Shown here piece after piece: positions 52,706-64,000 of a stretch of DNA of 64,000 nt. The notes under the pieces are model-generated. The model did not search any database and was not told the DNA's origin. It saw only the letters and a list, made by a program, of their open reading frames with translations. The position numbers and the translations under genes are program-made. The stretch covers positions 186,001 through 250,000 of the forward strand of contig NZ_JPEO01000003.1 of assembly GCF_000753795.1 (NCBI RefSeq). Direction: 5' to 3'. Origin of the DNA: Shewanella mangrovi (GTDB taxonomy: Bacteria > Pseudomonadota > Gammaproteobacteria > Enterobacterales > Shewanellaceae). The first letter of the stretch is position 1. The number at the start of each line of letters is the position of its first letter.

Positions 52706-55700
52706 TTAGCCAAGATTAACTCTGGCGTTGCGGAACATACGCATCCACGGGCTGTCTTCACCCCATGCATCTGGGTGCCAAGAGTTGGCTACAGTGCGGA
52801 AAACACGTTCAGGATGCGGCATCATAATCGTTACTTTGCCGTCTACTGAGCTAATACCTGCCAAACCGTTAGGTGAACCGTTCGGGTTTTGTGGGTATTG
52901 CGTCGCAATATCACCGTTACCAGTCACATAACGCAATGCCACAGTACCGGTTTGCTCAGCTGTTTGTTGTGCAGCAACTGATGCAAACTCAGCACGGCCT
53001 TCGCCGTGACTTACCGCGATTGGCATACGTGAACCCGCCATACCGTTAAAGAACAGCGATGGACCCTGTTGGATTTCCACCAAGCTAAAGCGTGCTTCAA
53101 AGCGTTCTGAACGGTTACGCACAAAGTGCGGCCAGTGTTCAGTGCCAGGAATGATCTCTTTCAGGTTAGACAACATCTGGCAGCCGTTACACACACCGAG
53201 CGCGAAGCTATCAGCGCGTTCAAAGAAGCGACTGAACTGTTCGCGAGCATGGGCGTTGAACAGAATGGATTTTGCCCAACCTTCACCGGCGCCGAGCACG
53301 TCACCGTAAGAGAAGCCGCCACACGCCACTAAGCCGTGGAACTCTTCCAGTGACAGACGACCAGACAGAATGTCTGACATATGTACGTCAACACTGTCGA
53401 AACCAGCGCGGTCAAACGCAGCTGCCATTTCAACGTGCGAGTTAACACCCTGCTCACGCAGAATCGCCATTTTCGGTGCAGCGCCTTTGGCAATATAAGG
53501 CGCAGCCACATCTTCCGCTGGGTCAAAGCCGAGTTTCACCGTCAAACCTGGATCTTTAGCATCCAGCTTGAGGTCGAACTCTTCTTTGGCACATTCTGGG
53601 TTATCACGCAGTGCTTGCATGCGGTAAGTCGTTTCTGACCACAGCTGACGCAGTGCCACGCGGCTAGCTGCATACACTTGGTGCTCACCATCAAGCACGG
53701 TGATTTGATCATCATCGCTCAGCTCAGCCACGGTATGACAGGCAACGCCCGCTGCTTGATACGCCGCGATAATCGCAGCAGCATCAGCCTTCGATACTTG
53801 CAGTACTGCACCCAGCTCTTCGTTGAACAGACGCGCTAAATCAGAGCCTGCCAGCTCAGCCAGTTGCACTTTTAAACCTGTGTTACCAGCAAAGGCCATT
53901 TCGGTCAGCGTGGTAAATAAACCGCCGTCAGAACGGTCGTGGTAAGCGATCAGTTTGCGCTCAGCCACCAGCTGTTGGGTTACGTTGAAGAAACCTTTCA
54001 GCGCAGCTGCTGCATTCAGATCCGGAGCTTTATCGCCCAGCGCTTCAAATACTTGCGCTAAGCATGAACCGCCCAAACGGGTTTCACCGTTGGCGACATC
54101 AGCCAGCAACAATACGGTGTCACCTTTATCGGTGCGCAGTTCAGGCGTTACTGTGTTACGCACATCGCGCACCGCACCAAAGGCAGTGATCACCAGCGAC
54201 AGCGGCGCAGTCACAGCTTTATCAGCGCCGTTATCTTGCCATGCGGTCTTCATTGACATTGAGTCTTTACCGACAGGGATGGTCAAATCCAACTCTGGGC
54301 ACAGCTCTTCACCAATCGCTTTTACGGCTTCATAGAGACCGGCATCTTCACCTGGGTGATTTGCGGCAGACATCCAGTTAGCTGACAGCTTGATGCGTTT
54401 CAGCTCGCCAATGTCGGCACCGGCGATGTTCATGATTGATTCGGCTACCGCCATACGAGCAGATGCGCCAAAGTCCAGCAGTGCCAGCGGAGTGCGTTCA
54501 CCCATCGACATCGCTTCACCTGCGTAAGTGTCGAAAGTCGCCGCAGTCACAGCACAGTCCGCAACAGGCACCTGCCAAGGGCCAACCATTTGGTCACGGT
54601 TAACCAGACCGGTCACGGTACGGTCACCAATGGTGATCAAGAAGGTTTTGTCAGCAACGGTTGGCAGCGTCAGAACGCGTTTTACTGCTTCGGCGATATC
54701 AATCTTGTCTTCTTCAAGCGCTACGCCAGTTACTTTCTGAGTAGTGGCTTCGCGGCTCATTTTCGGTGCTTTACCGAGCAACACTTCCAGCGGCAGATCG
54801 ATAGGTTTGTTATCGAAGTGCTCATCAGACAAGCTCAGGTGTTCTTCTGCAGTCGCTTCACCCACTACCGCGAATGGCGCGCGTTCACGCTCACAAATCG
54901 CTTTAAAGGTATCGAGGTTTTCGGCCGCAACAGACAGCACATAACGTTCTTGTGATTCGTTACACCAAATTTCCAGCGGGCTCATGCCCGGTTCGTCTGA
55001 TGGCACGTTACGCAGTTCAAACTTACCGCCACGGCCAGCATCGCTCACCAGCTCAGGGAATGCATTCGACAAACCGCCCGCGCCCACGTCGTGAATAAAT
55101 TGGATTGGGTTGGCATCGCCCATCTGCCAGCAGCGGTCGATCACTTCCTGACAGCGGCGTTCCATCTCTGGGTTTTCACGCTGTACTGAAGCAAAGTCGA
55201 GATCTTCACTTGATTGGCCAGATGCCATAGAAGATGCCGCACCGCCGCCGAGGCCGATGTTCATCGCAGGGCCACCGAGCACGATCAGTTTCGCGCCGAT
55301 TGATATTTCACCTTTTTGCACGTGATCTTCACGAATGTTCCCCAGACCACCAGCCAACATGATTGGCTTGTGATAACCGCGCACTTCTACACCGTTGTGG
55401 CTGCAAACTTCCTGCTCGTAAGTACGGAAGTACCCCACCAGCGCTGGGCGACCAAATTCGTTGTTGAACGCTGCGCCGCCGAGTGGGCCATCAATCATGA
55501 TGTCAAACGCTGAAGCGATACGCTCTGGCTTGCCGTAGTTACCTTCCCACGGTTGTTCAAACCCTGGAATTTTCAGGTTAGATACGCTGAAACCGGTCAA
55601 ACCTGCTTTGGGTTTAGAACCGCGGCCGGTGGCGCCTTCGTCACGGATTTCACCGCCAGACCCGGTAGCAGCACCTGGGAATGGGCTGATCGCGGTTGGG

Positions 55701-56590
55701 TGGTTGTGGGTTTCCACTTTCATCAGAATGTGGACTGGCTCATTGTGATAACGGTAAACGCCGTCAGTATCAGCAAAGAAACGGCCCGCTTCGCAACCTG
55801 TCATTACCGCCGCGTTATCTTTATAAGCAGACAACACGTTATCCGGCGTGGTTTCGAAGGTGTTTTTAATCATTTTGAACAGCGATTTTGGCTGCACTTC
55901 ACCGTCGATTGTCCAATCGGCGTTGAAGATTTTATGACGGCAGTGTTCAGAGTTTGCTTGGGCAAACATCATCAGCTCGATGTCGTTCGGGTTGCGACCC
56001 AATTTGACAAAGTTTTCCACCAGATAATCGATTTCATCATCGGCCAGCGCCAAGCCCATATTGCGGTTAGCGACTTCCAACGCGCGGCGGCCTTCGCCGA
56101 GAATATTGACGCTGATAAACGGTGCGGGCTCAGTGCGAGCAAACAGCACATCCGCAGCGTCAAAGCTGTCCAGCACGATTTCCATCATGCGATCGTGCAA
56201 CAAGGCTTTAACTTGCGCAAATTGCGCATCGGTTAATTGTTCAGTGGTGATATAATAAGCAATACCACGTTCGATACGTTTGATTTGGTTCAGACCACAG
56301 TTATGGGCAATATCGGTCGCTTTCGAGGACCAAGGAGAGATAGTGCCTGGGCGTGGAGTAACAAAAAGCAACTGCCCTTGAGGTTCATGAGATTCGATGC
56401 TTGGGCCATAGGTCAACATCTTGGCCAATTTAGATTTTGCATCGTCATCCAGTTGCGCCGTTAAGTCGGCAAGGTGGATATACTCAGCGTAAATGTCACT
56501 GACAGGAAGTTCGGCAGCAGCACACGCTTGCAATAGTTTTTGTACCCTGAAAGCAGAAAGTGCCGGGGCTCCACGGATGATCTCCATCAC
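52706..56590 (-). CDS. purL: Phosphoribosylformylglycinamidine synthase PurL
   Basis: A 1294-residue large, single-chain FGAM synthase, step four of purine synthesis, using glutamine and ATP. The N-terminus [15 protein letters not shown] matches E. coli. A PurS-like N-terminal domain, two AIR-synthase-like halves ([20 protein letters not shown], then [20 protein letters not shown] and [20 protein letters not shown]) and a C-terminal glutaminase are seen. The glutaminase has its Cys in [13 protein letters not shown] and its His/Glu in MPHPERVFR. Length equals E. coli PurL (1295). A GTG at 56590 with AAGG nine bases before it, directly followed by an ATG, are both possible starts. A clear PurR box was not seen upstream. 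Confidence 0.97.
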   Translation of the reverse strand: MMEIIRGAPALSAFRVQKLLQACAAAELPVSDIYAEYIHLADLTAQLDDDAKSKLAKMLTYGPSIESHEPQGQLLFVTPRPGTISPWSSKATDIAHNCGLNQIKRIERGIAYYITTEQLTDAQFAQVKALLHDRMMEIVLDSFDAADVLFARTEPAPFISVNILGEGRRALEVANRNMGLALADDEIDYLVENFVKLGRNPNDIELMMFAQANSEHCRHKIFNADWTIDGEVQPKSLFKMIKNTFETTPDNVLSAYKDNAAVMTGCEAGRFFADTDGVYRYHNEPVHILMKVETHNHPTAISPFPGAATGSGGEIRDEGATGRGSKPKAGLTGFSVSNLKIPGFEQPWEGNYGKPERIASAFDIMIDGPLGGAAFNNEFGRPALVGYFRTYEQEVCSHNGVEVRGYHKPIMLAGGLGNIREDHVQKGEISIGAKLIVLGGPAMNIGLGGGAASSMASGQSSEDLDFASVQRENPEMERRCQEVIDRCWQMGDANPIQFIHDVGAGGLSNAFPELVSDAGRGGKFELRNVPSDEPGMSPLEIWCNESQERYVLSVAAENLDTFKAICERERAPFAVVGEATAEEHLSLSDEHFDNKPIDLPLEVLLGKAPKMSREATTQKVTGVALEEDKIDIAEAVKRVLTLPTVADKTFLITIGDRTVTGLVNRDQMVGPWQVPVADCAVTAATFDTYAGEAMSMGERTPLALLDFGASARMAVAESIMNIAGADIGELKRIKLSANWMSAANHPGEDAGLYEAVKAIGEELCPELDLTIPVGKDSMSMKTAWQDNGADKAVTAPLSLVITAFGAVRDVRNTVTPELRTDKGDTVLLLADVANGETRLGGSCLAQVFEALGDKAPDLNAAAALKGFFNVTQQLVAERKLIAYHDRSDGGLFTTLTEMAFAGNTGLKVQLAELAGSDLARLFNEELGAVLQVSKADAAAIIAAYQAAGVACHTVAELSDDDQITVLDGEHQVYAASRVALRQLWSETTYRMQALRDNPECAKEEFDLKLDAKDPGLTVKLGFDPAEDVAAPYIAKGAAPKMAILREQGVNSHVEMAAAFDRAGFDSVDVHMSDILSGRLSLEEFHGLVACGGFSYGDVLGAGEGWAKSILFNAHAREQFSRFFERADSFALGVCNGCQMLSNLKEIIPGTEHWPHFVRNRSERFEARFSLVEIQQGPSLFFNGMAGSRMPIAVSHGEGRAEFASVAAQQTAEQTGTVALRYVTGNGDIATQYPQNPNGSPNGLAGISSVDGKVTIMMPHPERVFRTVANSWHPDAWGEDSPWMRMFRNARVNLG

Positions 56591-56876
56591 GTTAAATCAC
56601 CTTTTTTGAAATATTTACGGGGTCAGAAGTGGCGCTATTATAGGGAAATCGTCCGGCTAAATCACCTGACGAATTGTCGAAACGCGCCTTTACTATGCTA
56701 TAAACTATACAGCTCAAGGAACAGTGCGTTCATCATGGTAAACAACCAGTCATTGATGAAAAATATTTAGCTGCGTTATTTTTTTAACCATATGAATAAT
56801 ATTGATTTTTAATATAACCCAGCAACTTTTAGCATAAATACGATTGATTAGTACCATAGAGATTTAATTTTTTAAT
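56591..56876. other. Divergent promoter region of purL and mltF
   Basis: 286 bases between divergent genes. It becomes very AT-rich near mltF. No PurR-type palindrome was recognised, and no coding capacity was seen. Confidence 0.4.
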
Positions 56877-58313
56877 ATGAACAAGCTGACCTTTACCTTT
56901 GCAGCCCTACTACTGCTCGCCGGATGCCAAAAGCTCAACGACGAAATGTCCGTTGCGCCGGAGACTGATGTCGGCAAAGAACTGCGTGTTGGCACTCTCT
57001 ATGGCGCTCAAATTTATGTAAATTCCAGCCGTGGCAATAGCGGCTTTGACTACGAGCTGGCGGAACGTTTTGCTGACTTTCTCAACAAGCCACTCAACAT
57101 TACGCCCTACGGCAGTATTGACGAACTTTATCAAGCGCTGGAGCAGGGCGACATTGACGTGGTGGCCGCTGGTCTTTCTGATACCCAACAACGCCGTAGC
57201 GAATTTCGTCTTAGCCCACCTCTTTATTATGTCAATCAAGTGGTAGTTTACCGCGAAGGCGCTCGTGTACCGACAACGCCAGATAGCATAGATGGCCGTA
57301 TTGCGGTGGTCAGTGGGTCATCCTTTGTCGAAACCCTGAAACACTTACAGCAACAAAACCCTGCAATTGAATGGCAAGAACTCACCGACAAAGACAGTGA
57401 AGAAGTATTGGCGATGATTGATGCGGGTAGTTTGGACTATACCATTTCTGACTCAACCACTTTTGAAATCAGCCGCCGCTTTATGCCTGAACTCAGACTT
57501 GGCCCCACCTTAGTGGAAGATCAACCGATCGTCTGGTTAATGCGTCATGACAACAGCGACCAGCTCATGAGCCAGCTGCTGCATTTTTGGCACGAAGAAA
57601 AGCGCGATGGCACTTTAGATCATTTAGTTGAGAAATACTTTGGCCACGTTAAGCGTTTTGATTATGTAGATACCCGCGCTTTTATGCGCGCGGTTGAAAG
57701 TCGTCTTCCTGAATACCGTCACTGGTTTGAGCAATATGCCGGAGAGCTTGACTGGCGTAAGCTGGCCGCCGCCAGTTATCAAGAATCGCACTGGAACCCG
57801 CGGGCGCGCTCACCCACTGGCGTGCGTGGCATGATGATGCTGACCATTCCTACGGCTGAGCAATTAGGCGTGACAGACCGTTTAGACCCCGAGCAAAGTA
57901 TCAAGGGCGGCGCGCAATATCTCAGCAGCATTCTGCAATCACTGCCTGAATCCATTCCAGCAGAAGAGCGCATGTGGTTCGCACTAGCCACTTACAACAT
58001 TGGCTATGGTCATGTGGAAGATGCACGGGTTATTGCCGAGCGAATGGGCAAAAATCCCAGCGCCTGGAAAGATGTGAAACAGGTATTACCGCTGCTGCAA
58101 CAGCGCAAATATTATCTCAATACCCGATACGGCTATGCTCGTGGCAGTGAGGCGGTGCGTTACGTTGGCAATATTCGCCGCTATTACGATACCTTGGTGT
58201 GGATGGACAACCATAATAGCCAGCAACAACTGGCAGACAGCACTACGGTAACCGAAAGTGATGAAGAAAATGTCGAGGCGAGTGAAGCGGCTAACGCAGG
58301 CTCGCCTGAATAA
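56877..58313 (+). CDS. mltF: Membrane-bound lytic murein transglycosylase F
   Basis: A 478-residue lipoprotein that cleaves peptidoglycan glycan strands. The lipobox is LLAGC with C17. The N-terminal domain (about 35-265) is a solute-binding-protein (SBP_bac_3) fold with [13 protein letters not shown] and [15 protein letters not shown]. The C-terminal domain is a family 1 SLT with the catalytic Glu in [20 protein letters not shown] and the motif [14 protein letters not shown]. The order and length match MltF (E. coli 518). A Ser/Glu-rich tail ends the protein. A weak hairpin (58316-58334) follows the stop. It is divergent from purL, a conserved arrangement. Confidence 0.93.
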   Translation: MNKLTFTFAALLLLAGCQKLNDEMSVAPETDVGKELRVGTLYGAQIYVNSSRGNSGFDYELAERFADFLNKPLNITPYGSIDELYQALEQGDIDVVAAGLSDTQQRRSEFRLSPPLYYVNQVVVYREGARVPTTPDSIDGRIAVVSGSSFVETLKHLQQQNPAIEWQELTDKDSEEVLAMIDAGSLDYTISDSTTFEISRRFMPELRLGPTLVEDQPIVWLMRHDNSDQLMSQLLHFWHEEKRDGTLDHLVEKYFGHVKRFDYVDTRAFMRAVESRLPEYRHWFEQYAGELDWRKLAAASYQESHWNPRARSPTGVRGMMMLTIPTAEQLGVTDRLDPEQSIKGGAQYLSSILQSLPESIPAEERMWFALATYNIGYGHVEDARVIAERMGKNPSAWKDVKQVLPLLQQRKYYLNTRYGYARGSEAVRYVGNIRRYYDTLVWMDNHNSQQQLADSTTVTESDEENVEASEAANAGSPE

Positions 58314-58315
58314 TG

Positions 58316-58334
58316 AACTGACTATCGGTCAGTT
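58316..58334 (+). terminator. Short hairpin after mltF
   Basis: AACTGAC-TATCG-GTCAGTT is a perfect 7-bp stem with no T-run. It overlaps the region just past the stop and is a weak terminator candidate. Confidence 0.35.
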
Positions 58335-58430
58335 TACGTAATTCACAATCTTGGTATTGAGGCTAGTCGATGCGCAATGAAGATGTTACGGTAGAATCCA
58401 CTGTTCGCTCGTCGGCTGAAGACCTCTACT

Positions 58431-59202
<772 letters not shown>

Positions 59203-59226
59203 TCAACGCAGGTGTTCCCACCCAAA

Positions 59227-59790
59227 TTATTGTTTGAACAGGTGAGGAAACAGCGCTTGGCGTTCAGTATCCGTCAACGCTGACACTCGTGCGATATTGG
59301 TATCAGGGATCGCTTCGGGGTTTGGGTAATGCTCCAGCACTTTGCTCATACTGGCTTCGCGGATCAGATGGAAAATCGGATAAGGTGCGCGATTGGTTAA
59401 GTTGGCTGGATCATCTGCGTCCGCATTAGCAAAGCAGTAATCTGGGTGGAACGTAGCCACTTGATAAGTACCATCCCACTTTTCTTGCCGCAGCAAAGCA
59501 TCAATCCAATCGATGAATTGGTTGTAATCGAAGAAGTCTTGCAACATGCCGGGCACCACCACCAAGGTGGTTTCCAACTCGTCAGCGCTGTTGTTATCTA
59601 ACTCAGTGAAACATTGAAACAGCTCACTCAGCAATTCTTCTTCAGTCGTCGCTTCACTGACATGAATTTGGATCTGCTTATTGCGCTGTGGCTTGGCCGC
59701 AAACGGACACAGATTTAAGCCAATAACCACCTGCTCAAGCCAAGTGTTTACTTCGGTCTCAATCGCATCAAGATCAAATGTGTTGCTCAT
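59227..59790 (-). CDS. DUF1415 family protein
   Basis: A 187-residue cytoplasmic protein of the DUF1415 family, whose function is unknown. Typical segments are VNTWLEQVVIGLNLCPFAAKP at the N-terminus, LVVVPGMLQDFFDYNQFIDW in the middle and VATFHPDYCFA followed by NRAPYPIFHLIREASM. The conserved Cys and His residues suggest metal binding or catalysis but this is unproven. The ATG at 59790 (MSNTFDLD) is preferred; an ATG at 59799 is in frame. Neither has a strong ribosome site. It lies between tadA and guaA on the same strand. Confidence 0.88.
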   Translation of the reverse strand: MSNTFDLDAIETEVNTWLEQVVIGLNLCPFAAKPQRNKQIQIHVSEATTEEELLSELFQCFTELDNNSADELETTLVVVPGMLQDFFDYNQFIDWIDALLRQEKWDGTYQVATFHPDYCFANADADDPANLTNRAPYPIFHLIREASMSKVLEHYPNPEAIPDTNIARVSALTDTERQALFPHLFKQ

Positions 59791-59987
59791 AAATATCATC
59801 TATTGCTTTCAATGGACGGAGCATAGCACAGCAATCGAATAGATGACGAAAATCACCGTGGGGATTCAAACAGTAACCGGCTTTGCTCGCTTAACGTATG
59901 TGCTAAGGAACAGTTGGTACGCTTGCGCGCCCAATGCAACTTGCTAAATCAGGCGCTTAGTGAACTGTTTTCAAATTAGACAAAAAG

Positions 59988-60014
59988 CAAAAAAGCCCGC
60001 AATGCGGGCTTTTA
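59988..60014 (-). terminator. Terminator of guaBA
   Basis: AAAAGCCCGC / GCGGGCTTTT with a 3-base loop; on the minus strand six T in total follow. It lies about 32 bases past the guaA stop. Confidence 0.88.
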
Positions 60015-60045
60015 AAGAGTAAAACGCTAAGGGATTAACGCGGGA

Positions 60046-61623
60046 CTATTCCCACTCGATAGTTGCTGGCGGCTTGCCAGAAATATCGTAAACCACGCGC
60101 GAAATACCGTCGATTTCGTTGATGATGCGGTTGGAAACGCGCCCCAAGAAATCGTATGGCAGGTGTGCCCAATGCGCTGTCATAAAGTCGATGGTTTCAA
60201 CTGCACGCAGTGAAACAACCCAATCGTACTTACGGCCATCGCCCATTACGCCCACTGAACGTACTGGCAGGAACACGGTAAAGGCCTGACTGACTTTATC
60301 GTACAGTTCCGCTTTACGCAGTTCTTCGATGAAGATGGCGTCAGCGCGGCGCAGCAAGTCACAGTATTCTTTCTTCACTTCACCGAGTACCCGCACGCCC
60401 AAACCTGGGCCTGGGAAAGGATGACGGAACAGCATGTCGTATGGCAGACCGAGTTCTAGACCGATGCGGCGCACTTCGTCTTTAAACAGCTCGCGCAGCG
60501 GCTCAACTAAGCCCAATTCCATATCATCTGGCAAACCACCCACATTGTGGTGTGATTTAATCACGTGGGCTTTACCAGTGGCGCTACCCGCAGATTCGAT
60601 CACGTCTGGATAGATGGTACCTTGTGCTAACCATTTAGCATTAACGCATTTAGTCGCTTCTTCATCGAAGATTTCAACGAATACACGGCCAATGATTTTA
60701 CGCTTAGCTTCAGGGTCGTTTTCGCCTTTCAGCGCGGCTAAGAAGCGGTCTTCAGCGTCAACATGCACAATGTTCAGCCCAAAGTGGTCACCGAACATTT
60801 CCAGTACCTGATCCGCTTCGTTCAAACGCAACAGGCCGTTATCAACGAATACGCAGGTCAGTTTCTTACCAATCGCGCGGTGCAGCAACATCGCTGTCAC
60901 TGATGAATCCACACCACCTGACAGACCAAGAATCACTTCATCGTCGCCCACTTGCTCTTTGATGCGAGCGACAGCGTCTTCGATAATAGATGCTGGTTGC
61001 CACTTGTTGTCACAACCACAGATGTCCAGCGTAAAACGCTCCAGAATACGTTGACCTTGGCGAGTATGAGTCACTTCTGGGTGGAATTGGACACCGAAGA
61101 ATTTTTTCTCTTCGTTCGACATAATCGCGAACGGACAAGTTTCAGTTTTCGCCACAGTTTGGAAACCAGCTGGAATTGCCGAGACTTTATCGCCATGGCT
61201 CATCCATACGTCCAGCAAAGGCTTGCCAGCGTCACTGATTGAATCTTCAATACCAGCAAACAGGGCTGAGGTCGCTTGCACTTCCACTTGCGCGTAACCA
61301 AACTCGCCTTCACCAATGCCTTGGATCACTTTACCACCGAGCTGTTCGCTCATGGTTTGCATGCCATAGCAGATACCCAATACTGGCACGCCAGCATTGA
61401 ACACATATTCTGGTGCACGCGGTGAGTTTTCTGCGGTCACACTTTCTGGACCACCGGCAAGAATAATACCGTTAGGGGCGAACTCACGAATTTGCGCTTC
61501 GTTAACGTCCCATGCCCACAACTCACAATAAACGCCGATTTCACGGATTCGACGGGCGATCAACTGGGTATACTGAGAGCCAAAATCGAGGATCAGTATT
61601 TTGTGCTCATGAATATTGCTCAT
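60046..61623 (-). CDS. guaA: GMP synthase (glutamine-hydrolysing)
   Basis: A 525-residue enzyme that aminates XMP to GMP. The N-terminal class I glutaminase has its nucleophile C85 in GICYGMQ and its His/Glu in [11 protein letters not shown]. The ATP-pyrophosphatase domain begins at the P-loop [11 protein letters not shown] (about 233). The C-terminal dimerisation domain ends in KPPATIEWE, as in E. coli. Length is identical to E. coli GuaA (525). It follows guaB by 92 bases, forming the guaBA operon. Confidence 0.97.
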   Translation of the reverse strand: MSNIHEHKILILDFGSQYTQLIARRIREIGVYCELWAWDVNEAQIREFAPNGIILAGGPESVTAENSPRAPEYVFNAGVPVLGICYGMQTMSEQLGGKVIQGIGEGEFGYAQVEVQATSALFAGIEDSISDAGKPLLDVWMSHGDKVSAIPAGFQTVAKTETCPFAIMSNEEKKFFGVQFHPEVTHTRQGQRILERFTLDICGCDNKWQPASIIEDAVARIKEQVGDDEVILGLSGGVDSSVTAMLLHRAIGKKLTCVFVDNGLLRLNEADQVLEMFGDHFGLNIVHVDAEDRFLAALKGENDPEAKRKIIGRVFVEIFDEEATKCVNAKWLAQGTIYPDVIESAGSATGKAHVIKSHHNVGGLPDDMELGLVEPLRELFKDEVRRIGLELGLPYDMLFRHPFPGPGLGVRVLGEVKKEYCDLLRRADAIFIEELRKAELYDKVSQAFTVFLPVRSVGVMGDGRKYDWVVSLRAVETIDFMTAHWAHLPYDFLGRVSNRIINEIDGISRVVYDISGKPPATIEWE

Positions 61624-61715
61624 TGAAAACCTTTATTTCGATTTAAGTGAAGCCGCGGCCAAGCTGACCACGGCTTAAAATCATCACATGCTGTGAAACG
61701 GATTAATCCAGCAGA

Positions 61716-63182
61716 TTAACCACGATTATTATAGTTCGGTGCTTCTTTAGTGATGGTCACATCGTGTACGTGCGATTCGCCCATACCCGCTGCGGTCACT
61801 TTCACAAACTGTGCTTTTTCGTTCAAATCTTTGATGGTTGGGCAACCAGTCAAGCCCATGCATGAACGCAAGCCGCCCATGTGTTGGTGAATAAGCTCTT
61901 TGATTTTGCCTTTGTAAGGTACACGACCTTCAATGCCTTCAGGCACCAGCTTGTCTGCCGCGTTATCAGATTGGAAGTAACGGTCAGAAGAGCCTTTTGA
62001 CATTGCGCCCAGTGAACCCATGCCACGGTAAGATTTGTATGCACGACCTTGGTACAGTTCGACTTCACCTGGCGCTTCATCAGTACCCGCAAACATAGAA
62101 CCCGCCATGATGCATGATGCACCGGCAGCCAGTGCTTTTGCCAAGTCACCAGAGTAACGGATACCGCCGTCAGCGATAACTGGAATGTTCAGGTGTTTAA
62201 CTGCTTCAACAGCGTCAGATACCGCAGTGATTTGTGGTACACCGACACCCGTTACGATACGGGTAGTACAGATTGAGCCAGGACCGATACCCACCTTAAC
62301 CGCGTTCACACCAGCTTCAACCAGCGCCAAAGCACCTTCAGCAGTCGCAACGTTACCGCCTACGATTTGCAGGTCTGGATATTTTGCACGTGCTTCACGA
62401 ATACGTTGCAATACGCCTTCAGAATGACCGTGTGAAGAATCGATAAGCAGTACGTCAACACCGGCTTTTACCAATGCGTCGATACGCTCTTCGTTACCTG
62501 CACCAGCACCAACTGCTGCGCCCACACGCAGACGACCAAACTCGTCTTTACAAGCGTTTGGTTTACGTTCTGCTTTTTGGAAGTCTTTAACGGTGATCAG
62601 ACCTTTCAGCTTGAAGTTGTCATCCACTACCAACACTTTTTCGATACGGTTGGCGTGCATCAGCTTTTGCACTTCATCAAGCTTGGTGCCTTCTTTGACG
62701 GTGACCAAACGCGCTTTAGGCGTCATTACCGCTTCAACAGTTTTGCTCCAGTCGGTCACAAAACGTACGTCACGGCCAGTGATAATACCCACCAATTCGT
62801 TGGCAGAGTTGACCACAGGGAAACCTGCGAAGCCGCATTTTTCGCTCAGTGCTTTCAGCTCAGTCAGGGTAGTTTCTGGAGTCACAGTCACAGGTTGCTG
62901 AACTACGCCCGCTTCATAAATTTTTACTTTGCGAACTTCTTCAGCCTGAGCTTCGATGCTCATATTTTTGTGGATAAAACCAACGCCGCCTTCCTGTGCC
63001 ATTGCAATGGCCAGTCTGGCTTCTGTTACCGTGTCCATAGCGGCAGAAACCAATGGGATATTCAACTCAATGCTGTTGGTCAGACGAGTTTTCAGGTTAG
63101 CAGTATTGGGGAGTACAGTGGAGTGCGCAGGAACCAGTAGAACATCATCAAAGGTCAGCGCTTCTTTAATCAAACGTAGCAT
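61716..63182 (-). CDS. guaB: IMP dehydrogenase GuaB
   Basis: A 488-residue NAD-dependent enzyme for IMP to XMP, the first committed step to GMP. The catalytic Cys is in [17 protein letters not shown] (near 305). A pair of CBS domains occupies about 90-205. The active-site flap region is [20 protein letters not shown]. The start [20 protein letters not shown] matches E. coli, with GGGGAG before the ATG at 63182; an in-frame start at 63212 is upstream of this ribosome site. Length equals E. coli GuaB (488). It is divergent from xseA. Confidence 0.97.
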   Translation of the reverse strand: MLRLIKEALTFDDVLLVPAHSTVLPNTANLKTRLTNSIELNIPLVSAAMDTVTEARLAIAMAQEGGVGFIHKNMSIEAQAEEVRKVKIYEAGVVQQPVTVTPETTLTELKALSEKCGFAGFPVVNSANELVGIITGRDVRFVTDWSKTVEAVMTPKARLVTVKEGTKLDEVQKLMHANRIEKVLVVDDNFKLKGLITVKDFQKAERKPNACKDEFGRLRVGAAVGAGAGNEERIDALVKAGVDVLLIDSSHGHSEGVLQRIREARAKYPDLQIVGGNVATAEGALALVEAGVNAVKVGIGPGSICTTRIVTGVGVPQITAVSDAVEAVKHLNIPVIADGGIRYSGDLAKALAAGASCIMAGSMFAGTDEAPGEVELYQGRAYKSYRGMGSLGAMSKGSSDRYFQSDNAADKLVPEGIEGRVPYKGKIKELIHQHMGGLRSCMGLTGCPTIKDLNEKAQFVKVTAAGMGESHVHDVTITKEAPNYNNRG

Positions 63183-63313
63183 TGCAACATCTCCCCTTGG
63201 GTAAGGATACAAGTCAAATAGAGGTGAAATATTGCGGCGGCATTATACCTTGCAAGCGAGGTGCCGTAAATGGACAATAGTGAAAATTTTTTACGCACTA
63301 GCGCACACTTTTT

Positions 63314-64000
63314 ATGGCTGCCAGCGAACAACAAATCTACAGCGTCTCACGTCTTAATGGCGAAGTACGCCACCTGTTGGAATCTCAACTGGGCCGCATT
63401 TGGCTTTCTGGCGAGATATCCAACCTCATTCAGGCCAGTTCAGGTCACTGGTATCTCACCCTCAAAGATAATTATTCGCAAGTGCGCTGCGCCATGTTCC
63501 GCGGTAAAAACCAGCAGGTACGTTTTCGCCCGGCGAACGGCCAGCAAGTGTTAGTGCGGGCCAATATCAGCGTGTATGAACCACGTGGCGACTATCAGCT
63601 GATAATTGATTCGATGCAACCTGCCGGTGATGGCTTACTAGCGCAGCAGTTTGAAGCATTGAAAATGAAGCTTGCTGCTGAAGGCTTGTTTAGTGTTGAA
63701 CACAAACAACCGCTGCCTAGTCACATCCGGCGCATTGGCGTTATTACCTCGCCGACAGGGGCGGCTGTGCGCGATGTGCTGCATGTACTGAAGCGCCGCG
63801 ATGCGTCGCTGGAAGTGGTTATCTATCCCACCCAAGTACAGGGCGATGCCGCCATTGGCCAAATTGCCAATGCCATTCGTTTAGCAAATCAACGCGATGA
63901 AGTTGATGTTTTGCTACTCACACGCGGCGGCGGCAGCTTAGAAGATTTATGGTGTTTTAACAGTGAGACGGTGGCACGGGAAATATTTGCCAGTCAACTG
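63314..64000 (+). CDS. xseA: Exodeoxyribonuclease VII large subunit (partial)
   Basis: The first 229 codons of XseA, cut by the right edge of the window. Exonuclease VII degrades single-stranded DNA. The N-terminal OB-fold is seen in [20 protein letters not shown] and [19 protein letters not shown]. The catalytic domain begins at [20 protein letters not shown] and continues with YPTQVQGD and [14 protein letters not shown], all family motifs. The start lies 131 bases from guaB, with which it is divergent, a common arrangement in gammaproteobacteria. Confidence 0.94.
   Translation, partial: MAASEQQIYSVSRLNGEVRHLLESQLGRIWLSGEISNLIQASSGHWYLTLKDNYSQVRCAMFRGKNQQVRFRPANGQQVLVRANISVYEPRGDYQLIIDSMQPAGDGLLAQQFEALKMKLAAEGLFSVEHKQPLPSHIRRIGVITSPTGAAVRDVLHVLKRRDASLEVVIYPTQVQGDAAIGQIANAIRLANQRDEVDVLLLTRGGGSLEDLWCFNSETVAREIFASQL

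Noticed and set aside
55553..56236. 227-codon plus-strand frame opposite purL
   Set aside because: It is a mirror frame of a highly conserved essential gene, and its product resembles nothing.

Overview
The window reads as a chromosomal segment of a marine-type gammaproteobacterium, most likely Shewanella or a very close relative. The evidence is the gene set and order: glycerate genes next to panP, pst-phoU with very long permeases, a valine/isoleucine operon beside metA, ompW with a perfect FNR box, cydABX beside purL-mltF-tadA, and guaBA-xseA. This synteny judgement is from memory and was not searched. No tRNA, rRNA, insertion sequence, prophage or CRISPR array was seen. The window holds about 48 supported genes; xseA is cut by the right edge.

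Layout. 1-2.8 kb: an unknown membrane protein, a family-4-like uracil-DNA glycosylase and the regulator CdaR. 2.9-7.4 kb: a GntP-type permease and glycerate kinase (glycerate uptake and phosphorylation), then PanP, which makes beta-alanine. 7.4-8.7 kb, minus strand: a dual-specificity phosphatase overlapping a kinase-fold protein. 8.8-15.9 kb, minus: a phosphohexomutase, a peptide transporter, YajD, a BCCT transporter and a DUF502 protein. 16-21.6 kb, minus: pstC-pstA-pstB-phoU with a three-half-site Pho box joined to a perfect -10. 21.7-23.2 kb: an ACT-domain protein and a DUF2797 protein. 23.4-26.4 kb: cstA, a small protein ending in Cys-Cys (cory-CC-star type) and an ArsA/Get3-like ATPase, tightly packed. 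26.5-31 kb, minus: an orphan secreted protein, a diguanylate cyclase and the ABC-F protein YbiT.

31.2-34.8 kb is a copper-defence pair: CopA with four N-terminal metal-binding domains, divergent from cueR, with a classical 19-bp-spacer promoter between them. Then come a lipoprotein S9 peptidase and a seven-gene valine/isoleucine degradation operon (44.9 down to 37.3 kb) headed by a MerR-type palindromic promoter. metA follows with a candidate MetJ box, then a divergent SDR and ompW with an FNR box. 48-51.5 kb: a nucleotidyltransferase and cydABX, including the 36-residue CydX. A gene-free, AT-rich 1.15-kb stretch separates cydA from purL. The right end carries mltF, a possible 39-residue basic ORF, tadA, a DUF1415 protein, guaBA and the start of xseA.

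Most of the window is core metabolism. The best candidates for under-described biology are the CstA / Cys-Cys-tail / ArsA-like trio, the overlapping phosphatase and kinase-fold pair, and the small basic ORF beside tadA.
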